Positions 9,521-21,291 of a stretch of 64,000 nt of DNA are shown one piece after another (the first letter of the stretch is position 1; every line of letters begins with the position of its first letter). The DNA is from Atopobiaceae bacterium. Lineage in GTDB: Bacteria; Actinomycetota; Coriobacteriia; Coriobacteriales; Atopobiaceae. Both the position numbers and the translations under genes were made by a program. A model generated the notes under the pieces. The model saw nothing but the letters and a program-made list of their open reading frames with translations. It did not search any database and was not told the origin of the DNA. The DNA lies in contig JAKVON010000001.1 of NCBI GenBank assembly GCA_022482785.1, positions 1 through 64,000 on the forward strand. The letters run 5' to 3'.

Positions 9521-12500
9521 CTACTTCAGCTCCACCCTCACGCAACCAGGCTCGTGCTCGATCTTGGTCGTCACGCCTTGCACGATGGCGGTCGATATCT
9601 CGTCGAGGTCCGCCATCGGGTCGAAGTCCTCGCCGGCCCAGGCAAGCGAGAGGGACGTGCGCGCCGTCTTCTCCTCGTACTCCACCGTGAGCGTGAGGTC
9701 GGGGCTGTCGCCAAGCCGGGGCAGCACCCCACGCACCCCCAGCTCCTCGAAGACGAGCTGGGCGTTCTGCACGGACTTGAGGGGGACGCGGAACCTCTTG
9801 CCGAAGTCGTCGATGCCGGCCATCGTCTCGATGAAGTCGAAGTCGGCGGAGTCCACGTGGGCCGTGTAGACCTTGAGCTGGCGTATGAACGCACGCGTGC
9901 GCTCGCGCCTGGGATGCTCGAAGACCTGCTCGGGCGTGCCGTCCTCGTAGAGCTCACCCTGGTCCATGTAGAAGACTCGGGAGCAGACGTCGTGGGCGAA
10001 CTGCATCTCGTGCGTGACGACCAGCATGGTGAGGCCCAGCTCCGCGAGCTTGTTCATGACCATGAGCACCTCGCCCACCATGGTGGGGTCGAGTGCGCTC
10101 GTGGGCTCGTCGAACAGCACGATGTCGGGCTGCATGGCGAGCGTGCGGGCGATGGCCACGCGCTGCTTCTGCCCGCCGGAGAGCTCGTCTGGGAAGTTCA
10201 GCGCCTTGTCGGCGAGGCCCATCTGGCGCAGGAGCCTCATGCCCTGTTCATAGGCCTCCTGGCGCGAGGTCCCCTTGAGCTCGACGGGCGCGAGCATGAC
10301 GTTCTCGATGACGGTGAGGTGTCCGAAGAGGTTGAAGCTCTGGAAGACCATGCCCATGCGCTGGCGCACCTTCGCCAGGTCGCAAGCCGGGTCGGTGACG
10401 TCCGAGCCGAGGACCACGATCTTTCCCGAGGTGGGGTCCTCGAGGCGGTTGATGCAGCGCAGGAGGGTCGACTTCCCCGTGCCGGAGGGCCCGAGGACGG
10501 AGATCACCTCGCCGCGGCGGATGGTGGCGCTGACGTCTGCCAGGGGCGTCGCGTTGGGATAGACCTTCCTGAGGTGGGAGATCTCGATGACGGGGGCATC
10601 GTCCCCGCCGCCGATGCCTTCCCAGGGGGAGCTCTCGTCCTGCACGGCAGCCGACGAGACGTCGATGCCCCTGAGCTCGCGCGAGCGACGCTTGGGATCG
10701 AGCCTTCCCTCGAGCATGCCGATGAGCGCCACGAGACCCCAGGTGAGGAAGAAGTAGATGAGGGCCGTAGCGATGAGCGGGAAGAAGGCGTCGAACGTGC
10801 GGGCCCGGATGATGTCGGAGACCTTGGTGAGGTCGGTGACGGCGATGTAGCCCACCACGGCCGTCCCCTTGACCAGGCTCACGAACGAGCCCTTGTAGAC
10901 GGGCAGTATGTGGCTCACGGCCTGCGGGGCGACGATCTTCGCGAACGTCTGGCGCTTCGTGAAGCCGAGGGCAAGGGAAGCCTCCGACTGCCCCGGATCG
11001 ACCGCGTCGATGCCCGTGCGCATCATCGTCGAGCAGGTCACCGCGAAGTCGAGCCCGAAGGCGATGATGGCGACGACGATGCCGCCGAGGGCAGCCTTCG
11101 CGAAGACGACGTAGAAGAAGACCATGAGCAGCACCACGATGGGGATGCCCGACTCGAAGCTGCAGAGCCCGTTGGCAAGGGACCTCGCCCAGCGCCTCCT
11201 GCTCCCCCGCTGCAGGCAGAGGCCGAACCCGCCGATGGTGCCGATGACGGCCGCAGCGAGCGATATGAGCAGGGTGATGCCAAGGCCCTGGGCCATGAGC
11301 ACCCAGCGGCCCTCTCGCACGAAGGTCTTGTCGAAGCCCTGGGAGATGGCAGCGAAGAGTCCGGCGATGCCGCCGGACGTCGATGAGGAGGATGCGTCGG
11401 TGGCAGCGGTGACGTCGGCCTTCCTCATGACGAGCACGACGCTGCCCTTGAAATCGGGCGTGGCGAAGTCTATGGACTGCTTGCGCTCGTCGGTGATGGT
11501 CATGGAGCCGCAGATGAGGTCGGCCTGTCCCGACTCGAGCGCCGGGATGAGCGAGGAGAACTTGGTGCCCGTCGTCTTCACGGCCATGTGGAGCTCCTTG
11601 GCGATCATGTAGACGACCTCGACCTCGTAGCCCTCCGGCTCGCCCGCGCTGCCCGTGTAGCACATGGGAATGGTGGTGGCCTCGTATGAGAACTTGAGGG
11701 TACCGGCGGACGTGTCGTATCCCGTGAACTGGCTCGAGTCGATCTTCATCCTCTCGGAGTCGCCAGAGAACCACTTGTCCTGCAGTGCCGCGAGCGTGCC
11801 GTCTTCCGTCCACTTGTCGATGAGGGCCGAGCAGACGGAGGTACGGGCGCTGCCCTTGGGCAGGCCGATACCCACCGGGCTTGGGGCGAGCGGGTCGGAG
11901 AAGATGGCGAGGTCGGGGTTCTGGGCCACGATCAGCCGCGCGACCGGCTCGTCCATGGCCCCGGCATCGGCCGTGCCGTTCTGGATGGCCGGAATCATCG
12001 AGGTGGCGTCCTCGAACCAGAGCGTCTTGAAGTCGGAGACCTTCTTCCTGGCCAGCTGGTCGGTGACGCTCCCCGTGATGGAGCCGATCTTGGCGCCGGC
12101 AAGGTCTGCGTAGGTGGAGAACCGGACTCCGGAAGGTCGAGGTGGCAGCACTCGTGGCAGCGGCGCTCGTCGCAGTCGCCGTCGTCGCAGAGGAGGTCGT
12201 GCTCGAGGCGAGGTCTGCCCTGCCGCACGATCAGCACCTGCCCAGCCGTCATGTACGGAGCCGAGAAGTCGATGGACTCCTTGCGCTCGTCCGTGACGCT
12301 CAGGGCGGCCGAGACGATGTCGTACTGGTCGGACTGAAGCCCCGGCAGGAGCGAGGCGAACTTCACGCTGTCGACGCTCACCGCCATGTGGAGCTCCTTG
12401 GCGACCATATAGCACAGCTCGACGTCGAACCCCTCGGGGCTGCCATCCCCTCCGACGTAGTCCATCGGGACCTTCGAGGAGTCGATGGCATAGCGAAGCG

Positions 12501-13038
12501 TGCCTGCCGAGGTGTCGTAGCCGGCATACTGGCTCGCGTCGATCGCGGTGTCGTCGGTGTAGTCCGTGACCCACTTGGCCTTGAGCGCGTCGATGGTGCC
12601 GTCCGCCTTGAGCCTGTCGATGGCGGCGTTCACCTGCGGGGCGAGGGCGCTGCCCTTCTGAAGGCCGAACGCGTAGTCGGTGTCGACCAGGTGGGTGGGA
12701 AAGATCGCAAGGCCAGGGGTCTCGCGCACGAGGTTGGTCGCCGTCATCTCCTCGGCGGCGATCGAGTCGACCTCGCCGTTCGTGAGGGCAGGAATCATGT
12801 CGGCATAGGAGTCGAAGTACTCCTTCGTGACGTTGTCATACCTTCCCGAGACGATGCTGTCGGCGTAGGAGCCCGTGAGCATGCCCATCTTGGTGTTGTC
12901 GAAGTCTTCCAGGCTGGAGAAGGTCACGCCCGCGGACGTGGCGGCGAGTACCGCACGCGCCGGGAATGCCACGAGGAGGGCGACGGTCGCCGCCAGGACG
13001 AGGAACATGGCACGAGACGTGCCGCGCGTTGAGCTCAC
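9521..13038 (-). CDS. all-in-one polar amino acid ABC transporter: two solute-binding units + permease + ATPase + extra C-terminal domain (two probable frameshifts in linker ~12120-12226)
   Basis: signal peptide; duplicated SBP segments ([41 protein letters not shown] and [41 protein letters not shown]); HisM-like permease; NBD Walker [10 protein letters not shown], signature [33 protein letters not shown]. Confidence 0.85.
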
Positions 13039-13169
13039 GGTGACATCCTTCCGGTTGGCCGAACGACTTCAAGGATGATATTCGCGGCGCGAGGAAGGGG
13101 TGGCGAATCGGTAAGGGGCATGTTGCGGCCATGAGAGCGGACGAGAGGCGACGCATCGCAGCGGAAGCG

Positions 13170-16100
13170 TCATGAGACGCTGCACGCCTCATAGATGGTC
13201 CGGTACAAGACCTGGGCATCGACGGGCTTGGCGATGTGCGCGTTCATGCCGGCGTCGAGGCTCCTGGCGACGTCAGAGTCATAGGCATCCGCCGACATGG
13301 CGATGATGGGAACCGATGCCGCCCGCTCGAAGTCGAGGGCGCGGATGGCTCGCGCGGCCTGGTAGCCATCCATGACAGGCATGCGGATGTCCATGAGTAT
13401 CGCGTCGAAGTCCCCAGGCGCGTCCCGGAAGGCCCCGACGGCCTCGCGCCCATTCGCGACGCGCGTGACGGCGGCCCCGCGCGATTCGAGCAAGGCGCGG
13501 GCGATCTCCACGTTCATCTCGTTGTCCTCGACGAGAAGGAGTCGCCTGCCCTGCGAGCGCATCCTGCGGGAAGCTCGAAATCGCGCTGCCCGGCGGCATC
13601 CCGAGGCCGCATCCTCCGCCTCCTCGAAGTCGAGCCAGACGCTGAAGGTCGTGCCATGGCCGAGCTCGCTCTCGACCTCGATTCGGCCACCCATGAGGTC
13701 GACGATGTCCTTGACGATGGAGAGGCCCAGGCCAGAGCCCCCGATATGCGCGGTCTTCTCGGTGCGCTCCTGCGCGAACGGCTCGAAGACCCTCTTGAGG
13801 AACTCGCGGCTCATGCCCGACGCCGTCGTCGGACACGGTGATCTTGTCGTGTATGCGGCCGGGCTCCCTCCCTATGCACTCGACCCTCATCGCGATGTGC
13901 CCATGCGGAGGCGTGAACTTGGTGGCGTTGTTCAGCAGGTTCAGGATGATCTTCTCGAGCAGCAACGTGTCGACGTTGATGCTCGCCCCAGGACGCGCGC
14001 TCGCTGTCGAGCGTGAAGGCTATGTCCTTTGCGTCCATGGTGGGCTTGATGGCCGTGACGACGTTCTCCATGATCTGGGGGCACGACGCGACCCTCTTGT
14101 TGAGAGTGAGCCTTCCCGTCTCGATCTTGGAGAGGTCGAGGGTGTCGTTGATGAGGGAGAGGAGGGTCTTTCCCGCCTCTTTGGTCTTCACGAGGTAGTC
14201 GCGGACAACGGCGGGGTCCTCCGACTCGAGCGCGAGGTTCGCATAGCCGAGCACGCCATTCAGGGGCGTGCGCATGTCGTGGCTCACCGAGGAGAGGAAG
14301 CTCGACTTGTAGGCATTGGCGGCGTCGGCCTGCGCGCGCAGGAGCTTCTCCTCCTCGAGCTGGCGCCTGAGCTCCTCCTTGAGGCGGACCTCCTCGCCGA
14401 CGTCAGTGAAGACGGCATAGAACACCTTGTGGTCCGGCGTCGTCTCGCGCAGCGTGATCTCCTCGCGGATCCAGTAGTAGGCTCCGTCCGCCCCCTCGGT
14501 ACGATAGTCGTCCACGACGAAGTGCCTCGAGTTGTAGTTGTCATGGAAGGTCTTCTTGACGCGCTCGAGGTCATCCGGATGAACGCCCACGAACGCGTTG
14601 CGAACGTAGGCGTTGACCAGGGCGGGCTGCGACTCGGGGGAGAGGGTGAGGTCGTTGTCGGAGAGGGAGAACCCGAGGAGGCGGAACATCTGCTGGTTGA
14701 CGTACTCGATGGTGAGGTGGTCGGGATCGGGCATGTGAAGGACGCAGATGCCGCCCGAGATGGTGTCGAGGATGTCCTGGACCCTGCTGGCCTCCTCCTT
14801 CGCCTGCTCGAGGGCCTTCTGCTGGAGCCGGTAGGTCTCGGTGACGTCGGACTCGACGACGAGGACGGCATTCGGGTCGTCAAGGAGCCGATAATGCTGG
14901 TAGCGACGGCGCACGCCCTCGCCCGAGCCCTCGTCGAAGTGCTCGAGGACGGTGAACTCGTAACGTTCCTCGGAGAGCGCCTTCCCACGGACGAACGCGG
15001 CGGAGGCGGCCCCCGCATAGGGCCCGCGATCGGTCTCGATCGACCCAATGCTCGGCCGCGTACTCGCAAAGCTCGAGAACGAGCAGGACGCGCCGGCCTC
15101 GGGCAGGAAGCGCCGGTAGCCGCTTGGCAGGGAATCGCCGATGAAGATCGCGTCGAAGCGGTCGGTATCGGTGTGGAGCAGGGCGATCAGGTCGTACTCC
15201 TGACTGGTGATGATGTTCATTATCTCGTCGCGACGCTTCTCTGCCGAGATGTCGACCGAGTACATGATTCCCGTGACGTCCTGCGTGTCGGGATTGCGCA
15301 GCATGCTGATGTAGGTGCGAACCCAGAAGGGCTCGCCGTCCTCGCCGAGCCTGTGGTAGTCGACGCTCAGGCTCGTCCGCCCCTCCTCGAAGGACCTGAC
15401 GAGGTTCTCCCTGTTGAAAACCGCATTGAAGCGGTCGCTGTCGGACTCGCTTGGAATGATGGAGGTGACGTTTCTGAACAGGCCGTCGGCCGTCGAGGAG
15501 GAGAGGAGGTTCATGACGAACGGCGACTTGCCATGTCCCTCGCCGCAGGTGTTCCTCATGAGGTTGAGCTCGAAGGCGCAGAGCGCCTCGGGGTTCGCGA
15601 CGAGGAGCGACTGGAGGAGCTCGTGATAGCGCTGCTGCTCCTGCTTCTCGAGGGTGACGTTGATGCCGAGGCCATAGGCGACCGCAGGGCTTGCCGTCCC
15701 TCTCCTCGACGAGCGAGTAAATGACCCTCTCGCAGCGCAGGGGCGCGTCAGGATGCCAGCGCATCCAGATGTCCTCCGAGACCTTGCGCTCGCCTGCGTC
15801 GAGACGACGGAAGAGATCGAGGAGCTTGGGCCTGTCCTCCTCGACGACGAGGGGGACGATCGACTGTGGGACGTCCGCGATGGTGCCCATGATCCCGAAC
15901 TTGTCGAAGCTCTTGCTCGGGCTCGTGATGGTGTGCTCCTGGATGTGGTACTCCCAGACGCCGAGCTCGGCGCTCTCTATGGCGAGCTCGTAGCGGTCCT
16001 TCGCGGTCTGGAGCTGCTGCTTGAGCGTCGTCGCCTCGGTGATGTCGTCGATGTACTGCATGAAGGCGTCGTGCCCGCACCACTCGATCCCCTCGCACGC

Positions 16101-16763
16101 GAGCCTCTCCCACCTGCCGTTCGACTCGTTGAGGCGCTCGGTGGTGAGCTGCTCGCCGTAGGCGATGTCATTCATGAAGCAGTCGTCGCAGGGGGTCTTC
16201 CGGCCCCTGATGTACGAGTAGCAGGTGCTGCCCAGGTACTCGCCCCTGCGCTGCCCGCGGGCGGCCTTGTTCATGTAGAGGATCTCGTAGTTCTTGCGGT
16301 CGCAGATGTAGACCATGCGCTCGGTGCTGTCGATGATGCGCAGATAGATGTTCGACTCGACCGAGGCGTTGGAGAACAGGGCCAGGATGACGGCATCGCC
16401 CTCGTACTCCCCCAGATAGCTCGCATTGCCGTGGACCCAGTCGAAGCCCAGCGTCTTGTGCAGGACCCGGCAGTAGTGCTCGAAGGGCTTGTGGTCGACG
16501 CGGCATGTGCGCACGACGTCCATGAGGTGCGGAAGGTCCTCCACAACGATTGCCTGCCGGGCATCGACCATCAGAAGCTCGTCAAGCTCCTCGGCCGACA
16601 TCCCGCAGAGCTCATGGAGGTTCGGAGAGGCATAGACGAGCCGGATGGAATCGTCGGAGACCCAGTAGATGGCCGCATAACCGGGCGCCACGCGCTCCAG
16701 CAGCTCGATTGTTTCCTGCGAGACTTCCAAGCACGCCTCTTTCAGAGAGCGACCAAGTGGCAA
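13170..16763 (-). CDS. PAS-containing hybrid sensor histidine kinase with receiver domain (three frameshifts ~13815, ~13990, ~15690)
   Basis: multiple PAS segments; SSVSHDMRTPLNGVLGYANLAL H-box; ILNLLNNATKFTPPHGH N-box; GGSGLGLSIVKDIVDLMGG; REC LLLVEDNEMNVEIARALL...DAILMDIRMPVMDGYQAARAIR. Confidence 0.85.
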
Positions 16764-16849
16764 TCTTGCTTATCATCCCAGTGCGCACGACACACGGGGC
16801 CCTGATTCGGCGAACGGAACGTCGGCCGTTGATTTCTCAATGCATCCGA

Positions 16850-18253
16850 TCAGAACTCAGCGCTACCGGCGGTGCGTGGATGCGGAATCACGTCGCGGAT
16901 GTTATCCACGCCCGTAAGATACATCACGAGGCGCTCGAAGCCCAGCCCGAAGCCCGCATGCTGGCAGCCGCCGTACCTTCTGAGGTCGCGGTAGGAACGA
17001 TATTGCCCGGCATCCATCCCCAGCTCGGCGATGCGACGGTCGAGCATCTCGAGCCGCTCCTCGCGCTGCGAGCCTCCGATGATCTCGCCGATGCCGGGAA
17101 CGAGGCAGTCTGCCGCGGCCACCGTCTTGCCGTCGTCGTTCATACGCATGTAGAAGGCCTTGATCTGGGCGGGGTAGTCCGTCACGAAGACGGGCTTCCC
17201 GAAGTGCCGCTCGGTGAGGTAGCGCTCGTGCTCGGTCTGAAGGTCGACCCCCCACGAGACGGGGAACTCGAACTTCACCCCCTTGGACACCGCCTCCTCG
17301 AGGATGTCGATGGCCTCGGTGTAGCTCACGCGGGCGAACTTGGAGCCGGCGACATGTTCGAGCCGCGCGGCGAGACCCTGGTCGACGAATCTGTTGAACA
17401 TCGCCATCTCGTCGGGACAGCGCCTCATGACCTCGTTGATCACGTACTTGAGCATCGCCTCGGCGAGGTCCATGTCGTCTGCGAGGTCGGCGAAGGCGAT
17501 CTCGGGCTCGACCATCCAGAACTCCGCCGCATGCCGGCGCGTGTTGGAGTCCTCGGCGCGGAAGGTGGGGCCGAAGGTGTAGACGTCTCCGAAGGCCATG
17601 GCGAAGTTCTCGGCCTGGAGCTGGCCCGAGACGGTGAGGCTCGCCGCGTGGCCGAAGAAGTCCTGGGAATAGTCGACCTTGCCCTCGGGCGTGGTGGGGA
17701 CGTTCGCCAGGTCGAGCGTGGTCACGCGGAACATCTCGCCCGCGCCCTCGGCGTCCGACGTGGTAATGATGGGAGTGTTCACGTAGACGAAGCCGCGCTC
17801 CTGGAAGAACTCGTGGATGGCGGAGGCGGCGACCGAGCGGACGCGGAAGACGGCCCGGAAGAGGTTGGTGCGTGCGCGCAGGTGCTGTTGGGTGCGCAGG
17901 TACTCGCGAGGCTGCCTCTGCTTCTGGAGCGGGTAGTCCGGCCCCGACTCCCCCGCAACCTCGATGCGGGTCGCCTGCAGCTCGAAGGGCTGTGGTCTCT
18001 CAGGGGTGAGGGCGAGGACGCCCGTCACGACGAGCGAGGCCCCGATTCCCTGCCCGGCGACGTCGTCGTAGTTCGACAGCCGCTCGCGGTTCATAACCAC
18101 CTGCAGGTCCTTGAAGCAGCTCCCGTCGTTCAGAGTGACGAAGCCGAAGTTCTTCATGTCGCGGATCGAGCGGACCCATCCGCAGACGACGACCTCCTTC
18201 CCTCCGAGGCCCTGCATGTCCGAATAGAGCCGTGCAATGCGTGTGCGATTCAT
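16850..18253 (-). CDS. asnS: asparagine--tRNA ligase
   Basis: [121 protein letters not shown]. Confidence 0.95.
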   Translation of the reverse strand: MNRTRIARLYSDMQGLGGKEVVVCGWVRSIRDMKNFGFVTLNDGSCFKDLQVVMNRERLSNYDDVAGQGIGASLVVTGVLALTPERPQPFELQATRIEVAGESGPDYPLQKQRQPREYLRTQQHLRARTNLFRAVFRVRSVAASAIHEFFQERGFVYVNTPIITTSDAEGAGEMFRVTTLDLANVPTTPEGKVDYSQDFFGHAASLTVSGQLQAENFAMAFGDVYTFGPTFRAEDSNTRRHAAEFWMVEPEIAFADLADDMDLAEAMLKYVINEVMRRCPDEMAMFNRFVDQGLAARLEHVAGSKFARVSYTEAIDILEEAVSKGVKFEFPVSWGVDLQTEHERYLTERHFGKPVFVTDYPAQIKAFYMRMNDDGKTVAAADCLVPGIGEIIGGSQREERLEMLDRRIAELGMDAGQYRSYRDLRRYGGCQHAGFGLGFERLVMYLTGVDNIRDVIPHPRTAGSAEF

Positions 18254-18341
18254 CTGGCGCTCCTTGTGAAAACTCGTCTTGTCAGCAAGCAAACCTTATC
18301 GCACTTGTGCGGCAATCGGAAACCATGAGGAGGGCAGACGG

Positions 18342-19082
18342 CTATCGACGCCGTCCGATGCGCTGCCAGAAGCCCCAGACGGAGGCCCTGTTGGCCTGAG
18401 AGACGAGTGTCATCGTGGGAAGGCCAGCCGGGCAGGCGCGCTCGCAGGCACCGTTCTTCGAGCAAACCGAGAAGAAGCGCTCCTGGTAGGCACGACGCAT
18501 GTCCTCGCGGTGGGCGTCGTCTGGCTCCTTCGTGACCGTCCCCATGAGGCCGACCGCCCCGGCCGCCCCGCAGAACAGGTCCCCGGGCGCATAGTTGGGA
18601 CAGGCCTCGAGGCAGCAACCGCAGGCGAGGCAGAGGCCGGCCTGGTATTGGTGGACGGCAAGCCGCGGGGTGACCTTCGCGTCGCCCTCGAGCCAGGCGT
18701 GCGACTCGATCATGGCCTCCTCCAGGGCAGAACGGTCGACCACGAGGTCGCGGACGAGGGGAAACTTCGTCAGCGGCCCCACCTCGACCAGCCCGTCTCG
18801 CGCGACCTCGTCGACGAAGGCCTGGCAGGCAAGCGTCGGGGTGTCGTTCACAACCATCGCGCAGGCACCGCAGAGCCCCTGCTCGCAGCTGCACTCGTAG
18901 GCGATGGCCTCGAAGGGCGCATCGGCGGTCGAGGTGCGGGACCCCGGGTGGTCGTTGATCCACTCGAGGACGTGGAGCACCGAGACGTGCGTCGGCCCGA
19001 CGTACTCGAAGGCCTCCAGGGACGAGGGGGACTCGGGGTCGCGCTGCCTCCTCACGGCGATCCTCACGCGTGCGTCTGGCAT
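18342..19082 (-). CDS. frdB: fumarate reductase/succinate dehydrogenase iron-sulfur subunit
   Basis: 2Fe-2S motif CSCEQGLCGACAMVVNDTPTLAC; CLACGCCLEACPNYAPGD and CSKNGACERACPAGLP clusters. Confidence 0.9.
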   Translation of the reverse strand: MPDARVRIAVRRQRDPESPSSLEAFEYVGPTHVSVLHVLEWINDHPGSRTSTADAPFEAIAYECSCEQGLCGACAMVVNDTPTLACQAFVDEVARDGLVEVGPLTKFPLVRDLVVDRSALEEAMIESHAWLEGDAKVTPRLAVHQYQAGLCLACGCCLEACPNYAPGDLFCGAAGAVGLMGTVTKEPDDAHREDMRRAYQERFFSVCSKNGACERACPAGLPTMTLVSQANRASVWGFWQRIGRRR

Positions 19083-20740
19083 GCGCGCACCTCCGTCCTC
19101 GCACGGCCGTCGCGCCACGACGTGACCATGGTGGCGCGGTAGCGCTCGTCGTCGGTGTCGGGGAAGTCCGTGCGCTGGTGGGCGCCACGGCTCTCCTTCC
19201 TCTCGAGCGCGCTCCCGACCATCGCGACGGCCAGCCGCAGCTCCTCGCGCGTCGAGAGGAAGTCGTAGTAGGACTCGCCGCATCCCGTCGAGCGGCACCC
19301 CTCGAAGAGGTCCCGGAGGGTCCCGAGCCCTCGCTCGAGGCCGGCCGCGTCGCGGTAGATGCCCATGCAGGCATGCATCGTCTGGACCAGGCGCGCCCTG
19401 ACGTCGCGGCTGGGCTCGCCCGTCGGCCCGCAGGCAGACCAGGCGGCGATGTCCGCACGCGCCCCCGCGAGGGCCTCGTCGAGAGCGGCGTCGCGGCGGG
19501 GGCCCGAGGCGCCAGGCCCCTGCTGGACGGCGGACTCGGCGCAGAGGCGGCCGCCATGCACCGCAGCGAGGGTCGAGTTGCCACCGAGCCGGTTGGCGCC
19601 ATGGAACTGGCAGGCGCACTCCCCTGCCGCCATGACCCGGTCGACGTCGGCGCGGTTGCCCTCGTCGACGAGGATCCCGCCCATCGAGAAGTGAACGCCA
19701 GGATAGACCGGGATGGGCTCCACACGCGGGTCGATGCCGCGATAGGTGAGGCAGGTGTCGAGCACCTCGTCGAGGTCGCGCTCGATGACGTCAGCTCGAA
19801 GGTGGGTGATGTCGAGCAGGACCTCGTCCCTGCCGTCGTGCTTGAGGCCCATCTCGTGCACGACCCTGTAGATGCTCCGGCTCACGACGTCACGGGGCAT
19901 CAGGGCCCCGAGCTCCGGATACCACTCCTCCATGAAGTACCAGGGCCTGCCGTCGCGCAGGGCATAGAGCCTGCCTCCGAGGCCTCGTGCCGCCTCGGTG
20001 ACGAGCATCCTCTTGGAAGGGGTCTCGAGCGTCGTGGGATGGAACTGCACCATCTCGAGGTTGCCGAAGGAGAGCCCGTCGCGCAACGCGATGCCCGCGG
20101 CGCAGCCATCGTTCACCTGGGAGCCCGTGGTCTTGCCCCAGACCCCGTTCGGCGCCCCGAACGCGAGGATAACCGAGTCGGCGGGAAGGGCGATGGCCTC
20201 GTTCGTCATCGGGTCGACCAGCACGGCCCCAACGCAGGCGCCGTCGTCGTCGAGCACGAGCGAGAGGAGCCTGAGACCCATGAGCCGCGTGACCGCGCCG
20301 CTTGCCTCGTAGCGCCTGGCCTGCGTGGCAAGTGCGCTCACGAGCTGCTTGCCCGTGCGGGCTCCCGAGTAGCAGGTACGCGTCTTTCGCTGTCCGCCAA
20401 AGGGCCGCTGGGCAGGCCGTCCCTGCTCGTCGCGGGTGAAGCAGACCCCCTGCCTCGAGAGCCAGTCGATGACGTCGGGCGCCGCCTCGGCGAGACGCCT
20501 CGTCGCCCCGGGATCGGCTATGAAGCATCCCGCCCTCATCGTATCGGCGAAGTGCTGCTCGCACGAGTCGCCCTCGCCCTTGAGGTCGAGCGCGGCGTTG
20601 ATCCCGCCCATCGCCATGACGGACTGCGAGCGCTCCGGGACCATCGGGGAGACGAGCGTCACGTGAGCACCCCGCTCCGCGCCCGCTATCGCCGCGGAAA
20701 GCCCGGCAAGGCCGCAGCCTATGACGACGATCTCGGTCAT
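19064..20740 (-). CDS. frdA: fumarate reductase/succinate dehydrogenase flavoprotein subunit
   Basis: MTEIVVIGCGLAGLSAAIAGAERGAHVTLVSPMVPERSQSVMAMGGINAAL; QFHPTTLETPSKRMLVTEAARGLGG; HFSMGGILVDEGNRADV; HGANRLGGNSTLAAVHGGRL. Confidence 0.93.
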   Translation of the reverse strand: MTEIVVIGCGLAGLSAAIAGAERGAHVTLVSPMVPERSQSVMAMGGINAALDLKGEGDSCEQHFADTMRAGCFIADPGATRRLAEAAPDVIDWLSRQGVCFTRDEQGRPAQRPFGGQRKTRTCYSGARTGKQLVSALATQARRYEASGAVTRLMGLRLLSLVLDDDGACVGAVLVDPMTNEAIALPADSVILAFGAPNGVWGKTTGSQVNDGCAAGIALRDGLSFGNLEMVQFHPTTLETPSKRMLVTEAARGLGGRLYALRDGRPWYFMEEWYPELGALMPRDVVSRSIYRVVHEMGLKHDGRDEVLLDITHLRADVIERDLDEVLDTCLTYRGIDPRVEPIPVYPGVHFSMGGILVDEGNRADVDRVMAAGECACQFHGANRLGGNSTLAAVHGGRLCAESAVQQGPGASGPRRDAALDEALAGARADIAAWSACGPTGEPSRDVRARLVQTMHACMGIYRDAAGLERGLGTLRDLFEGCRSTGCGESYYDFLSTREELRLAVAMVGSALERKESRGAHQRTDFPDTDDERYRATMVTSWRDGRARTEVRACQTHA

Positions 20741-21291
20741 GACGAGACCCCCACGACGGCAAGGAGGACGTTCGACGCGGCGGCGAGCCCGAACACGGCC
20801 ACGGATGCCACGACGAAGGCGACCTGGGCCCGCCGATACGCCTTCTCGCTCGCCACGAGGCCGAGCGAGACCAGGACATGAGGCCCCGCGACGGAGACAT
20901 GGACGCAGCAGGCGAAGAAGAGGAGGACGTTCGTGACGAGGTAGCCGGCGACGACGGCGGGAGACGAGACCTTGAAGTAGATGGAGCCAAGGTACCCATG
21001 AACGCCCGAGAGCGCGACGACGAGGATGCCCGAGGCGATCTGGGCCGTGTTCGCGAGGGCGAGACGCGCGTACGAGACCTGGCCGCGCGTCCTTTTCCAG
21101 TCGCGGAAGACGCCCCAGAGGGCAAGGACCACGTGGAGCGCGAAGCAGGTGACCAGGATGCGCCCGGTCCGGGCGATGGCGGGAGACCACGTGGCAAGCC
21201 CCGCGAAGAGCGCGGCGCCCCAGGCGAGATGGATGGCGAGCAGAACGACGCTCGCGATCCCGAGGAGCGTGACGAGCTTCTTCCTTGCCAT
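20737..21291 (-). CDS. fumarate reductase/succinate dehydrogenase membrane anchor (cytochrome b-like) subunit
   Basis: multi-TM protein, 4-nt overlap with frdA; conserved His in TM segments. Confidence 0.75.
   Translation of the reverse strand: MARKKLVTLLGIASVVLLAIHLAWGAALFAGLATWSPAIARTGRILVTCFALHVVLALWGVFRDWKRTRGQVSYARLALANTAQIASGILVVALSGVHGYLGSIYFKVSSPAVVAGYLVTNVLLFFACCVHVSVAGPHVLVSLGLVASEKAYRRAQVAFVVASVAVFGLAAASNVLLAVVGVSS

Noticed and set aside
9554-11386. 610-aa plus-strand ORF antisense to the ABC transporter
   Set aside because: Arg/Glu/Asp/Val/Leu-rich shadow ORF caused by high GC; the minus strand has clear permease and NBD motifs.
12118-12226. Programmed ribosomal frameshifting in the ABC transporter linker
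   Set aside because: The third frame gives a plausible Ser/Thr/Ala linker, but the two shifts resemble the indel pattern elsewhere in the window; no slippery site plus stem was identified.
13838-15724. 628-aa plus-strand ORF antisense to HK1
   Set aside because: No recognisable motifs; the minus strand carries PAS/HisKA sequence.
16550-18328. 592-aa plus-strand ORF antisense to asnS
   Set aside because: Shadow ORF; asnS on the minus strand is unambiguous.
19070-20881. 603-aa plus-strand ORF antisense to frdA
   Set aside because: Shadow ORF; FrdA motifs are on the minus strand.
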